From positions 558,001 to 622,000 of the forward strand of contig OY730170.1 of assembly GCA_963422465.1 (NCBI GenBank): a stretch of 64,000 bases of DNA. The letters are read 5' to 3'. Position 1 is the stretch's first letter; each line of letters starts with the position of its first letter. A model generated the notes under the pieces. The model ran no database searches. It saw only the letters and a program-made list of their open reading frames with translations, and had not been told where the DNA came from. Below, piece by piece: positions 54,920 through 64,000 of this stretch. The position numbers were made by a program, and so were the translations under genes. Source of the DNA: Lichina pygmaea (taxonomy: Eukaryota; Ascomycota; Lichinomycetes; Lichinales; Lichinaceae).

Positions 54920-57900
54920 TCAGTCGGTGTCGACGACCTCCCTAAACCACTGCCGCAACGCCGTGGCCAAAACGCCTGGTAGAGCCTTGACGTCGCCGAC
55001 GACGAGATAGTAAGGGAAAGGGAAGGTATCGAGGTACCGCCGCATCGTGACCTTCATGGCCCCGGTCGCTGTCCCTGTCGCTATCCCGCTGGGAGTACCG
55101 CCACCGGCGGCGGCGGAGCTTGAGGTACCGATGGCACGACCAGCACGAGTACCGTCGCCGTTGAGAGTCTCAAAGACGGCTTGGGTCATGTCGAGGATGC
55201 TTTTTCGAGGGTGGTTCTGGATGGTGCTGACGTTTGTGGCGGCGGGATCGGTTGCGGCGGTGGTGCTGGTGCTGGTGGCGGCGGCGGCGGCTGCAGTGCG
55301 ATCGTTGTGGTCGTCCACGATGATGAAAACGATCATGATACGTTCCTCTTTGGCCTGTCGCACCAACCGACCAATGGAGCCGTGGTCCTCGCAGATGCCG
55401 TCCGAGATGATCAGCATCAGCTGCCAAGGATCGGCGACGCTGCTGGCCGACGGGGGAGTCGAACCGAGTCGAGCGGATCGGAACAGGGGCAAGGACTCGG
55501 AGAGAAGCGCCTTCACGTCCGTCCGCGTCTGCTGGAAGCTAAAGTGCTGGAAGATGCCCGGGCCGGCGCCGGCGTGGAACGGTTGCTCGAACGAGTGTGC
55601 GACCTTCACGTCTTGCCCGAATGCCACGACGCTGATCTGTCCGACTTCGAGCATGCTCAGGCTGCGGCTCACCATGACCAACGTCTCGAGCGCGAGGTTG
55701 CCGGCACCGCCTTCGGCCATGGACTTGCTATCGTCGACGGCAAGCATGATCTGATAGTTGCGCCTGTTGGGTACGGACCGTCTCATCCAGATCTTGTCGC
55801 GCTTGTAGCCAGACGCGATGTACGGGATGATGCGCTTGATGTTGAGACGCTTGCCCGTCCGATAGTCTCCGCGGAATTTGCTGGCTACTGTAGGATTGAG
55901 GATGAGGCGCAGTTGCTCCGTGAGCACTAGGGAGAGATCGCGAGTGTGGTTCTCGTAGCGTGCCCATCGTGCATGTGCATCGGCGGCGGATCCTGAGACT
56001 TGCAATGCCTCTGACTGATCCGGTTCGGGCGTCATCACGTCGACATCTTCAAGGTCGTCATCGAATTCCTCCTGACCATGGCCACCATGACGCTGTTCCC
56101 CAATGAATGCTCTGGGCAGCCCTTGCTCGTCGCCGTAGTCTGCATCGATACCTTTGGTGGACGGCGTGTCCAGCTCCATATGATCATCAATAGATGAAGC
56201 ATCAGTCGTTTCCTCATCCGGTAAAAATTCCTGTGGCTGTTCGTCCATGCCCTCGACAATCCCTGACTGCCCGACTGCCCGAGCTTGTTCCTCAGTCGCT
56301 GCTCCAAGCGCTTGGGCGTTGGAAACATCTTCCTCATCTCGGAGGTGCTCCACCTCGTCGTTGCTGCCATCCGGCATCCGCTGCTCGTCCGTCTTATTCG
56401 GCGTGTCCGACGCCTCCATGATTGTCCTTGCACGGCGCTGCCAGCGATCCAGAGCGTCTCCCAGTTTTCTAAAGGCCTGTGTCTCCGCAGGACTATGGAA
56501 TGGCTGTTGCCGCTCTTGCCCGCTACTTGGTTGCCCTTGAGCTTGTAGCTTCGGCTCGGCGTCGTCCATAGCCTCCTGTGACTGCTTGCCAGCTTGATCG
56601 CCTCTGGCCGCTGTCCTATTGGCATCTTGAGCGTCGTCCAACGCCGCCTGCTTGTTCGCCGCGTCCTTTTGCTCCGGATCATACCCAGTCCCAGCATCAT
56701 CTGAAACGGTATTTTCAAGATTTGTCACTCCATCATCCACTCCGTGCATGGGGGCCTCATGCGTAGCAGTAGGAGGCTCCTCCTGATCCGGGCTCTGTAC
56801 CTTCTCGCCATCCAGCATTTCTTCCTCGGCGCTCACTTCGGGTTCTTCATTGTCATGCTTTGTAGCTGACGCGGCAGGATCATCTTCGGCCTCAACGTCC
56901 CCAAGATTTGATCCTTCAATGGAACCACACTCAGCCTCACTAGCAATGGTTCCAATGTCATCATCCTCGCCTCGTTCAGATGCAACCTTATCCCCGTCGA
57001 GCATCATGTCCTCCGGGAGATCGAGCGTTTCATCCTCATTTGTGAATGGGTCCTGTTGTTGTGGTTGACCGTGAGAAGTCTCTTCAGCTTCGTCCGCGCC
57101 ATTCTCAACGGAGCCAGCCTCGTCCTTTTCTCCCGTCTCCTCCACTTCATCAGGCTTTGCTGCTTCTAGCTGATCATCCGTCGCTTCCTTCCCCTTCGAT
57201 TGCTCTTTAGACTGTTCCGTGGTTGCCGAATCACCTTTCTTGTCCATCACTTTCTCATCCGTGCTGTTCGGATCCAGATCGTCAACGCTGTCCAACTTGT
57301 CATCTATGCTGCCTTCTTCTGAGGCGTCGTCACCAGACTTGTCGTCACCTTCTGTCCCTGAATCTTCACCAACTTCGCCCTCCATGTCGTCGGCCATCTG
57401 TACAGCATCTTTCTCGTCTTTGAGCTCCTCCTTTCCCTGAGCGAGGTTGGGTTCCCGAGCAACGTCCGTCAGGCTCTCGTCGTCCTTGATGTCCTTGCTG
57501 ATATCTTGAGCTCCCTCGCCTTCACCAAGCCCTGTGCCACCCTCCACTTTGTCCCCTTCGCCACCCTGCGCATCTGACGGCTCTGAAGGCGTGCAAAAGC
57601 CTTGAGTTAGCAACTGATTGCAAGTGTTGGCGAGGAGATATCCAAGCCTGCAAGCTGACTGGTGAAAGTTCGAGTAGCTCCGGACAATTTCGCTGTATAC
57701 GTCGCAATACTGCTGGATATCTGGCACAGCTTCAGCGATGCAAGCAGCGGCGAGATCCAAATCTTGGCCGTCGACATATATCATTCCGTCTAGACACTGC
57801 CGAGCTTCGGACGTGGCAGTCGGTATGTCGAAAATGTGTAGACACGTTGAAAGCTTTTCGCCATGGCCAAGTAGCCAGCTTTGGTCAAGGCGCGACAGTT

Positions 57901-60900
57901 TTCGCCCCTGCACCATGCTCCCAACCTCGTCAAGTGTGCTGCTCAATCCGTCGCGCAAGGCTGACATTTTGTCGGTCAAATCTTGAAGCCTGATGCAACG
58001 GTCGCTTGCGGTCGGCCCCTTCTGAGCGTCCGGGAGGGCTTCGTCAGGCCGGGCCATTGTGACGATATGCTCGAAGAGATACCTGAACCGAGGATGGCGA
58101 TCTCCCAGTTCGTCAAGGCTGCCACAGAGATCAACTAGACAAGCCTCTGTCTCGAAACGAAGCCGCTGCTCGACGTCAGTCGTGACGCCTTTCGGCAGGA
58201 GAGTTGATGACCTCCATTTTCCACAGACAGTTTCGACCCTTCGCTGCCAGAGAGTCAAGTGCTCGGTGACATCAGGAGCGTCCACCATTGCTAGTCGATT
58301 TTGTGCTTCCAGCACGCGAAGACCCACATCAATGGTTTGAGGAAGCCATTCCATGCGCTGTCGTAACTGCCTGGTCCACGACAAGGTATGTTGATTCCCT
58401 AAAAGCAGGCCGGATTTTCGTGCTGCAGACGCCGAAACCATGCTCTTCACCGTATCGCTCAGTGATGAAAGCTGATGCAACGCATTGGCAAGAACTCCGC
58501 GTTGGCTCAGGAGAGCTGCCAGTAGTCCCTCGAGATATCCGACGCTCCGAGCGACCTCTGCCGGAGTTAGTTCTTGACAGGGCTCATGCGTGGCTTGCCT
58601 TGCTTTTTGGACCAGGTCCAAGAATCTGTGGAAGTAGCTCTCATTACCAGCGGAATGTCCCTTCCCTGCGACATCTTGCAGAGACTCCATCCTGCCAAGG
58701 ATGACTGCCAGTGACCGCTGTGAAGCCAGCGAGTCGGTCCCAAGGTTGTGTTGAAACCCCATTTGGCGTAGAGCTCTCAACGTCTCCGCAAACAGCTTGC
58801 GCTTTCTTGTCTTGAGATGATTGACGGTCATGCGGTTTTCCTCTGTCAGCTCGTGAGGAGTTTCATCCTGCAACGCCTTGACTGACGAGCTCAGTTCGAA
58901 GCCAAAAGTGTCCACGAGCTGGACGACGTTGGTCAGTCTCGCCGTTGACTCTCCGCCTTTGCGTTTCCCGTCCTCGTTTGAGATGCTGTCCATCCACGGT
59001 CGAAGTCTACCTAACCACTCTGCGGGTGTGTGCAGGCCCGCTTGGGCGGCACCGAGCTGCTGGATGGGCGAATCGGTAACGATGGCATCGTTGGATGTAG
59101 GGCTGATGAAAGGAATCAACGGTAGGCCTTTCGAGATAAGTGCGGTTGCCGGCTCTCCAAGCACAGCGCGGTATTTTCGAACCACCTTGCAGAGCTTCTG
59201 ATGTGAGCGGCGAGCACTTTCACGTAGCGCAGTGATGTTGATGTCCTTCCAGCTAGCGAGAGTGATGACCTCTTTGATTTCTCTTTCGAGAGGTCGTTTC
59301 CGCTCTGACAGCGCGGCAGCAATCTGAGGAGCAAAGTCTGCATAGTAATCGATTGAGTTTCCTAGCGCCTTACGGATCACTTCCATGGGCTTGAGGTCCC
59401 TTGAAACGATGGCGATATGCTCTCCAAGCTGCCGAAGAAGCCGGACTCGAGTCGAAAATTGACCAATCGTGGCAGTCGAAAAGAAGCTCTCTAAGGCTGT
59501 TGAAAGACTTTGAGCGACTTTGCTCAAGTCGCTGCCCTCTCTGATCTGGGACAAAGGCATGGCAACGACAGCTTCATATGCCAGGAACCACCACGATGCG
59601 GCTTGCTTCTCGCATCTCTCCTCTTCTATTTCGAACAGCCGGGCCCACGTCTGCAACTCAAGCCGCCGCCAGCTGACCAACAGAGTCGTCAATTCAGTAA
59701 AGAGATGCCCGGCAGAAAACTCTTTGCTGGCAACCCGCTGCCACTCGTGCATATAGCCATAGAGCTTCTCCGCTTTTGTGAGAGATCTTGCAATAGGATC
59801 TCTGTGTCTAAACGCCGACAACTCCTCGCAGGTAAGTAGCACATCAAGTAGCGTGGCATGTTCTGGCCATGAGTCTCGCAGGTCTGAGAAGCGAGCATGA
59901 ATCCCACGCGTAAGCTCCATCAGTTTCGCCGATTCGTGAAGGTTTGCGTCCCAGTAGAAATCATACTTGCTGAGATCAACAGGAGTAGAGGACAGGTTCT
60001 GCGTCAGGAAGTCAAGTTTGATCATCAGACTTGGCAGTAAACCCTCTGCCCAAGTTCGCGTTCCTGGCCATGTGTCAAGGAGCGGGGACGGCTTGTTTTC
60101 TCCGCCGCGGTCCGTTCTGAGCACTTCGAGGATTCGATCCGATGCCGCCGCTTTTTCAGAGAAGATCAAGGAGTGGAGTCCAGCTACGGTCGATGTCATC
60201 GAGCTGAGACTGCCCGGTTCTGACGCGATATCTTCTTTGCTGTGGTCGAAATCATCGCCGCTCGGGAACAGTTCCTTGACATCATCAAGAGCGTCGTCGG
60301 GGTGTCTGTCCGAGTCACCACGATACCGGTACAAACCAGTCTTGGCAGCGGCGTCCTTTTGCTCAGACTCGACTTGTCGCTTCCACTGAAAGTAGAGTGC
60401 TTGGAACATTGATATGAGATCGCTACGTAAACTCGGACCCAGCGAGTGAACCCCCTCCATTGATGTCAAGATGGAAGTCGCACGTAGAGTTTCCACGAGG
60501 GCCTCCAGAGACATCGATGAAGCCGGGTCAACTCCCTCAGAACGGTTTGGGAGGGTGTCCTGGAGGGCTTCGCCGATGAATGGAATATGAAACCGCGACG
60601 GCAATGTCATTCGAGCAGTGTCACCGAGCTCAGGGTGACTCAACGACGCCATCACCAAACCCAAGTCCAGAGAGGCTAGAAGGCCGACAATGGGGGCGGT
60701 CATATCGTCATATGCTCGAAAGGTGGTAAAAAGTCTTCGAGCTACTTGAGAGACATTGGAGCGCAAGGTCTCGACCATTTGCTGAGAATTCCCGTGAGCT
60801 GGGGTCAAGGCGGCAAGAAACGACGGCGCCAAAGCTGGCTTAACAACCGCGCTGAGGATGGTGTCAAATTCGACCTGCAGGGCATCGAGCTCGGATGTGG

Positions 60901-63900
60901 CGGGTCGGTGAACTTGCACATCCTCAGGACAGTCGCCCATTGTCCGTAGCTCGTCTTCCAACAGCTGCATCTTAGGATTCGTTGTTTGACCTGCCAAGAC
61001 GTTCTCAACTAGGCCAGCTGCCCGAACTCTGGCATTGATGTTCCGCTCAAGCCGCTTGTGTAAGGATCTCTGCACGGAGCCTCGGAGGGAAGGGTCGCAA
61101 GGCTGGTTCGGAACGTAAAGAATCAAGGAACCGATGGCGAACAATATCCATGCCTTTGCTAGTGTGATCTTGTTAGGCTCGTTCTGTAGGTAGTCTTCGA
61201 TGAGTTCAAGACTTGGCGTAAGATACTGGCTAGCAACAGCTTGGAAACGCGGCCGTTCGGACGGCTCGCCATGGCCAGTCGAGATGCGACTTCCATCCAG
61301 GTTGAGTTGCCAGCCTCCAGAAGCACATCTTCTTTCAAAGCCGCGGATCCGCTCGACTTGGATTTCTGTGCAATATTCCATGTTGGCAAGAAAAACCGCG
61401 GTCAGAAGGTGGGCTAGATACCCAGAAAAGCTTTTCATCAAACTGACGGAGAAAACGCTGGCGCCTCGACCGATATGCTCTCCAATTGACCGAGTCTCAA
61501 AGCGCAGGAGATCCAGCTTCCTAAGTGGGACGTCGCCGGCATCCTCTGTCTTTCGCAATATGTCATGGGCGAGCATACCTTGAAGAGCCGAGTAGCGTTT
61601 TCGGTCACTTCCAACCAATCCGGTACATGCGACCAGCTTGGCAAAAAGTGATGAAGGAGACAGGTTGGAGAAGAGCTCGACTGAAGGCTGCTTCTCACCA
61701 CCCCAGGGTGACACGGAAGGCCTCTTCCCGAAGAACGACGCAACGGAGGCGACCTCGGAAGGAACTTTCAGGTGCTGCCAGCGGTTTTGAACGCTGAGAA
61801 TGTCGTAGTATTGAGACAATGCTTCAAACTCGTCTTGGAAATATGCCTCCTTCCAACCAAAAGGAGAGTCAGGGAGCTTCTCGAGGGCTTCAAGCGCCTT
61901 CTCTAGCTGTTGGTAACGTGTCAGCGAGACGAATGAAGACAAGTACAATTTGCTTACATGAACAAGGTCATTCCAGTCTCCGTCATTCGAGAGGACTCTG
62001 AAGCTGGCCGCCCCAACAGATTCGCGAAACTTGATGACGTCGCCAAGTGGCTGCCGGGATTTCCACATCATTGAGTCGAAGCGCGAACCAAGTGATTCTA
62101 GCCTAAGCTTCGCGTTGAAGCTCTGCCACGTTCTTGGTGTTGGCGGTCTAAAGATCATCCAGATTCTCTCCATGCCGAACCCGGTTTCCAGTTGCCAGGA
62201 GCATGCCACTTGCTGTAGCCCAAGGCTCACCGTCCGTGTGAGGCATTGGTGGTTTTCGAAGTCCCCGGCTGATCCCGCTGAGATAGTGCTCCAAACCTGT
62301 AGATATGCTCGAGAGAGAGCAAGATCCCTTTCAGGTTGGAACGTCTTTTCCAACGTTTGATACCACAGAACGGTCAGTTTTCTGGCATATCTCAAGTCAC
62401 TCAAGTCTAGCGGGCCACGGCTGTGGGCTTGCACTGCCCATTGCAGTGTCTCGCGGTAGACGTCGCCGAGAAATGGTAGCCAAAGGGCCCGGGATGCGGC
62501 CTGCGGCTCCGAAGCCGGATTGCGAATAGCTCGCAGAGAGACGTGAGCTAATTCAAACTGGTGCTCCATCTCGAAAGCCTCCAGAACGATGTCATGAAGA
62601 CAAGCAAGGCTCGTTAGCTCTCTCTTGGTCTGTTCGGTGTCAGACAGCGACAGTAGGGGCTGGTTCTGAATCGCATCGATTGCCTGTGCCATGATGAAAC
62701 CTTTGGGCAAGTCCTTGTGCGAGGCTCCCACACGCAAATATGCTGAAAGCAGGGCGTCAAAGTTGTTGCACGTACTCCTCAGTCTCTTGATTCTTCTCAA
62801 CGCTCCTTCCAGCGCCCTTTGTCTATCTTTGCCGGAGAGAAGACCTCCAAGCATCTCGTTGCCCCAGGCTTCCAGATAATCCACATCTGAGAAGCTTATG
62901 CGAACCAGCCCAGCTTCCAAAAGCAGCCTGTACTCGTGTTGAGTGCTGACCATCCTGCACAGGTCGGTCAGGCTGCGATAGTGCGAAATCTTGGAGTCAT
63001 GATCTGCTGTCTTCGGCGGCGTGGAGGAACTCGATTGTTGGTTATCGTCGGTAGGCATGACATACAGCTCAACACTTCTGTTCCGCATGGCACGAGATAG
63101 CTCACCATGCCGTGGGTCCATGGTCACGAAGATTCTGAAGTTTGGATGTGGCTTGATTGCTAAGGGCTTGCCATGTGTACTCTCGTGCTCATTAACAATC
63201 AGGCTCCCATTCGGCTCTAACAGAGAGTTAAGTCGATCAAGCACTGAAGGACTGCATAGATTGGCGTCTCTGAGGATGACCCAAGCTCCTTGCTCAATTG
63301 CCTTCACGAGAGGGCCATCAACCCACCCGAACCGAGCAGCTTGCACGTTGTTGGAAAGTTGTGAGAGCTGTTCGCACTCTTCAATCCAGCCCAGAAGCGG
63401 CGCAGATGGCGATCGTCTATACAGGGCTGTAAGATCATCGTGAAGCACCTGCATCTCTTCTTTGACTCCAGATGAGGTTTCAATATGCTCGAGAAGAATC
63501 AACAGTTCGTGGGGCAAATTCGCAACGGCAACATTTTGCGCCTCCCTTTGAGCAGCGGCTCTGACCCTCTCTGCCAAAATAGTTGCTTGTCGCTGCGCAT
63601 CCATCTGTTCGTAACCGCCGACAAAGTCCATGGTATCGGTACCAGAATGCATTGCCAGCTCGACCAGCGAGGCACCGGTGACTGACGCAAGAAATCTGAT
63701 CAACTCGCGCTTTCCGGAGCCTGCATTGCCCACTAAGATGCAAGGCCAATTTTGCTGTACGCAAATCATGATGGATTGCGTGATGGGATGATGCTGCTGA
63801 AGATTGCCAGGAAGCTCAGCGCGAGAGCCCTGGTGCTGCTCGTCTCTGGTAACGAGGCCAAGTCCAACCTGAAAGGACGCTGAACTCAAGTTCTGGAAAT

Positions 63901-64000
63901 GACTTCCAAAACATCCAAGTGTGCCGTGGTACTCTCCAAAAAGCGTACGAGCTTGATCCTTATCGGCCTGAGAGCGAAACCGTTGAGAAATGATCAGTGG
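54920..64000 (-). CDS. MDN1: Midasin (Rea1/MDN1), AAA-ATPase of 60S ribosome biogenesis (partial, 5' end off the window)
   Basis: One uninterrupted frame from the stop at 54920 to the window edge: 3026 residues, the C-terminal two-thirds of a protein normally near 5000. It pulls Ytm1 and Rsa4 from pre-60S particles to allow export. Visible order: an AAA+ module with Walker A VGNAGSGKRELIRF (about 63715), Walker-B/arginine-type region DANLCSPSVLDRLNSLLEPN and sensor DPRHGELSRAMRNRSVEL. A helical linker of some 1900 residues follows, then an Asp/Glu/Ser/Gln-rich stretch (about 56050-57560). The MIDAS domain comes last: LAVDDSKSMAEGG (DxSxS metal motif, about 55735) and LIISDGICEDHGS. The protein ends FREVVDTD. 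A low-complexity Ala/Thr insertion (AAAAAATSTSTTAATDP) sits inside the MIDAS domain. The frame is open at base 64000 (text RSQADKDQARTLFGEYHGTL), so the N-terminus lies outside. Confidence 0.97.
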   Translation of the reverse strand, partial: PLIISQRFRSQADKDQARTLFGEYHGTLGCFGSHFQNLSSASFQVGLGLVTRDEQHQGSRAELPGNLQQHHPITQSIMICVQQNWPCILVGNAGSGKRELIRFLASVTGASLVELAMHSGTDTMDFVGGYEQMDAQRQATILAERVRAAAQREAQNVAVANLPHELLILLEHIETSSGVKEEMQVLHDDLTALYRRSPSAPLLGWIEECEQLSQLSNNVQAARFGWVDGPLVKAIEQGAWVILRDANLCSPSVLDRLNSLLEPNGSLIVNEHESTHGKPLAIKPHPNFRIFVTMDPRHGELSRAMRNRSVELYVMPTDDNQQSSSSTPPKTADHDSKISHYRSLTDLCRMVSTQHEYRLLLEAGLVRISFSDVDYLEAWGNEMLGGLLSGKDRQRALEGALRRIKRLRSTCNNFDALLSAYLRVGASHKDLPKGFIMAQAIDAIQNQPLLSLSDTEQTKRELTSLACLHDIVLEAFEMEHQFELAHVSLRAIRNPASEPQAASRALWLPFLGDVYRETLQWAVQAHSRGPLDLSDLRYARKLTVLWYQTLEKTFQPERDLALSRAYLQVWSTISAGSAGDFENHQCLTRTVSLGLQQVACSWQLETGFGMERIWMIFRPPTPRTWQSFNAKLRLESLGSRFDSMMWKSRQPLGDVIKFRESVGAASFRVLSNDGDWNDLVHVSKLYLSSFVSLTRYQQLEKALEALEKLPDSPFGWKEAYFQDEFEALSQYYDILSVQNRWQHLKVPSEVASVASFFGKRPSVSPWGGEKQPSVELFSNLSPSSLFAKLVACTGLVGSDRKRYSALQGMLAHDILRKTEDAGDVPLRKLDLLRFETRSIGEHIGRGASVFSVSLMKSFSGYLAHLLTAVFLANMEYCTEIQVERIRGFERRCASGGWQLNLDGSRISTGHGEPSERPRFQAVASQYLTPSLELIEDYLQNEPNKITLAKAWILFAIGSLILYVPNQPCDPSLRGSVQRSLHKRLERNINARVRAAGLVENVLAGQTTNPKMQLLEDELRTMGDCPEDVQVHRPATSELDALQVEFDTILSAVVKPALAPSFLAALTPAHGNSQQMVETLRSNVSQVARRLFTTFRAYDDMTAPIVGLLASLDLGLVMASLSHPELGDTARMTLPSRFHIPFIGEALQDTLPNRSEGVDPASSMSLEALVETLRATSILTSMEGVHSLGPSLRSDLISMFQALYFQWKRQVESEQKDAAAKTGLYRYRGDSDRHPDDALDDVKELFPSGDDFDHSKEDIASEPGSLSSMTSTVAGLHSLIFSEKAAASDRILEVLRTDRGGENKPSPLLDTWPGTRTWAEGLLPSLMIKLDFLTQNLSSTPVDLSKYDFYWDANLHESAKLMELTRGIHARFSDLRDSWPEHATLLDVLLTCEELSAFRHRDPIARSLTKAEKLYGYMHEWQRVASKEFSAGHLFTELTTLLVSWRRLELQTWARLFEIEEERCEKQAASWWFLAYEAVVAMPLSQIREGSDLSKVAQSLSTALESFFSTATIGQFSTRVRLLRQLGEHIAIVSRDLKPMEVIRKALGNSIDYYADFAPQIAAALSERKRPLEREIKEVITLASWKDINITALRESARRSHQKLCKVVRKYRAVLGEPATALISKGLPLIPFISPTSNDAIVTDSPIQQLGAAQAGLHTPAEWLGRLRPWMDSISNEDGKRKGGESTARLTNVVQLVDTFGFELSSSVKALQDETPHELTEENRMTVNHLKTRKRKLFAETLRALRQMGFQHNLGTDSLASQRSLAVILGRMESLQDVAGKGHSAGNESYFHRFLDLVQKARQATHEPCQELTPAEVARSVGYLEGLLAALLSQRGVLANALHQLSSLSDTVKSMVSASAARKSGLLLGNQHTLSWTRQLRQRMEWLPQTIDVGLRVLEAQNRLAMVDAPDVTEHLTLWQRRVETVCGKWRSSTLLPKGVTTDVEQRLRFETEACLVDLCGSLDELGDRHPRFRYLFEHIVTMARPDEALPDAQKGPTASDRCIRLQDLTDKMSALRDGLSSTLDEVGSMVQGRKLSRLDQSWLLGHGEKLSTCLHIFDIPTATSEARQCLDGMIYVDGQDLDLAAACIAEAVPDIQQYCDVYSEIVRSYSNFHQSACRLGYLLANTCNQLLTQGFCTPSEPSDAQGGEGDKVEGGTGLGEGEGAQDISKDIKDDESLTDVAREPNLAQGKEELKDEKDAVQMADDMEGEVGEDSGTEGDDKSGDDASEEGSIDDKLDSVDDLDPNSTDEKVMDKKGDSATTEQSKEQSKGKEATDDQLEAAKPDEVEETGEKDEAGSVENGADEAEETSHGQPQQQDPFTNEDETLDLPEDMMLDGDKVASERGEDDDIGTIASEAECGSIEGSNLGDVEAEDDPAASATKHDNEEPEVSAEEEMLDGEKVQSPDQEEPPTATHEAPMHGVDDGVTNLENTVSDDAGTGYDPEQKDAANKQAALDDAQDANRTAARGDQAGKQSQEAMDDAEPKLQAQGQPSSGQERQQPFHSPAETQAFRKLGDALDRWQRRARTIMEASDTPNKTDEQRMPDGSNDEVEHLRDEEDVSNAQALGAATEEQARAVGQSGIVEGMDEQPQEFLPDEETTDASSIDDHMELDTPSTKGIDADYGDEQGLPRAFIGEQRHGGHGQEEFDDDLEDVDVMTPEPDQSEALQVSGSAADAHARWARYENHTRDLSLVLTEQLRLILNPTVASKFRGDYRTGKRLNIKRIIPYIASGYKRDKIWMRRSVPNRRNYQIMLAVDDSKSMAEGGAGNLALETLVMVSRSLSMLEVGQISVVAFGQDVKVAHSFEQPFHAGAGPGIFQHFSFQQTRTDVKALLSESLPLFRSARLGSTPPSASSVADPWQLMLIISDGICEDHGSIGRLVRQAKEERIMIVFIIVDDHNDRTAAAAAATSTSTTAATDPAATNVSTIQNHPRKSILDMTQAVFETLNGDGTRAGRAIGTSSSAAAGGGTPSGIATGTATGAMKVTMRRYLDTFPFPYYLVVGDVKALPGVLATALRQWFREVVDTD

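Noticed and set aside
1-64000. CRISPR array, rRNA operon or bacterial-type operon
   Set aside because: No regularly spaced identical repeats or rRNA-like sequence was seen, and the genes are eukaryotic with spliceosomal introns.

Overview
The window is nuclear DNA of a filamentous ascomycete (Pezizomycotina). The evidence is gene content (a HET-domain protein, a fungal rhodopsin-like membrane protein, a Pex8-like peroxin, a ZRT3-like ZIP transporter), many short GT-AG introns (mostly 50-110 nt with CTRAC-type branch points), compact divergent and convergent gene pairs, and relics of LTR and pogo-type transposons. Species or class cannot be fixed from the sequence. Exon structures below were assembled by hand. 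For each fully delimited multi-exon gene the joined exons form one uninterrupted frame.

Left part (1-16.3 kb): a partial TMEM170-like membrane protein (minus); an unrecognised multi-pass membrane protein with a frame problem near 960-1008; a HET-domain gene with an 11-nt exon; a six-exon Pex8-like gene; a Ste14-type isoprenylcysteine methyltransferase; a microsomal glutathione transferase (MAPEG); and a DGAT1-type acyltransferase.

Middle part (16.8-39.4 kb): the polyadenylation factor Pfs2; NFKBIL1-like and NSRP1-like nuclear proteins sharing a CCAAT-rich promoter built from degenerate repeats; a PRCC-like protein; the TORC2 subunit Sin1; the PKA catalytic subunit; an L-type lectin of the early secretory pathway; and an HNH_2 endonuclease-like protein. 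TOR complex 2 (Sin1) and PKA therefore lie side by side, tail to tail.

Accessory part (39.4-47.2 kb): gene-poor and repeat-rich. It holds a candidate cysteine-rich secreted protein with a duplicated CX3CX5C motif and no visible ATG, a stop-interrupted pogo/Fot1-like transposase N-terminus, a zinc-knuckle-like retroelement-type ORF, and LTR-like sequences. One LTR-like sequence has an inverted partner at 30 kb.

Right part (47.2-64 kb): a fungal rhodopsin-domain membrane protein; the mitochondrial chaperone Tim13 divergent from a ZRT3-like vacuolar zinc transporter; and a 9.08-kb uninterrupted exon of midasin (Rea1/MDN1) running off the right edge. Clusters of GTACGTA-type palindromes recur in several intergenic regions. 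I found no CRISPR array, rRNA or convincing tRNA.
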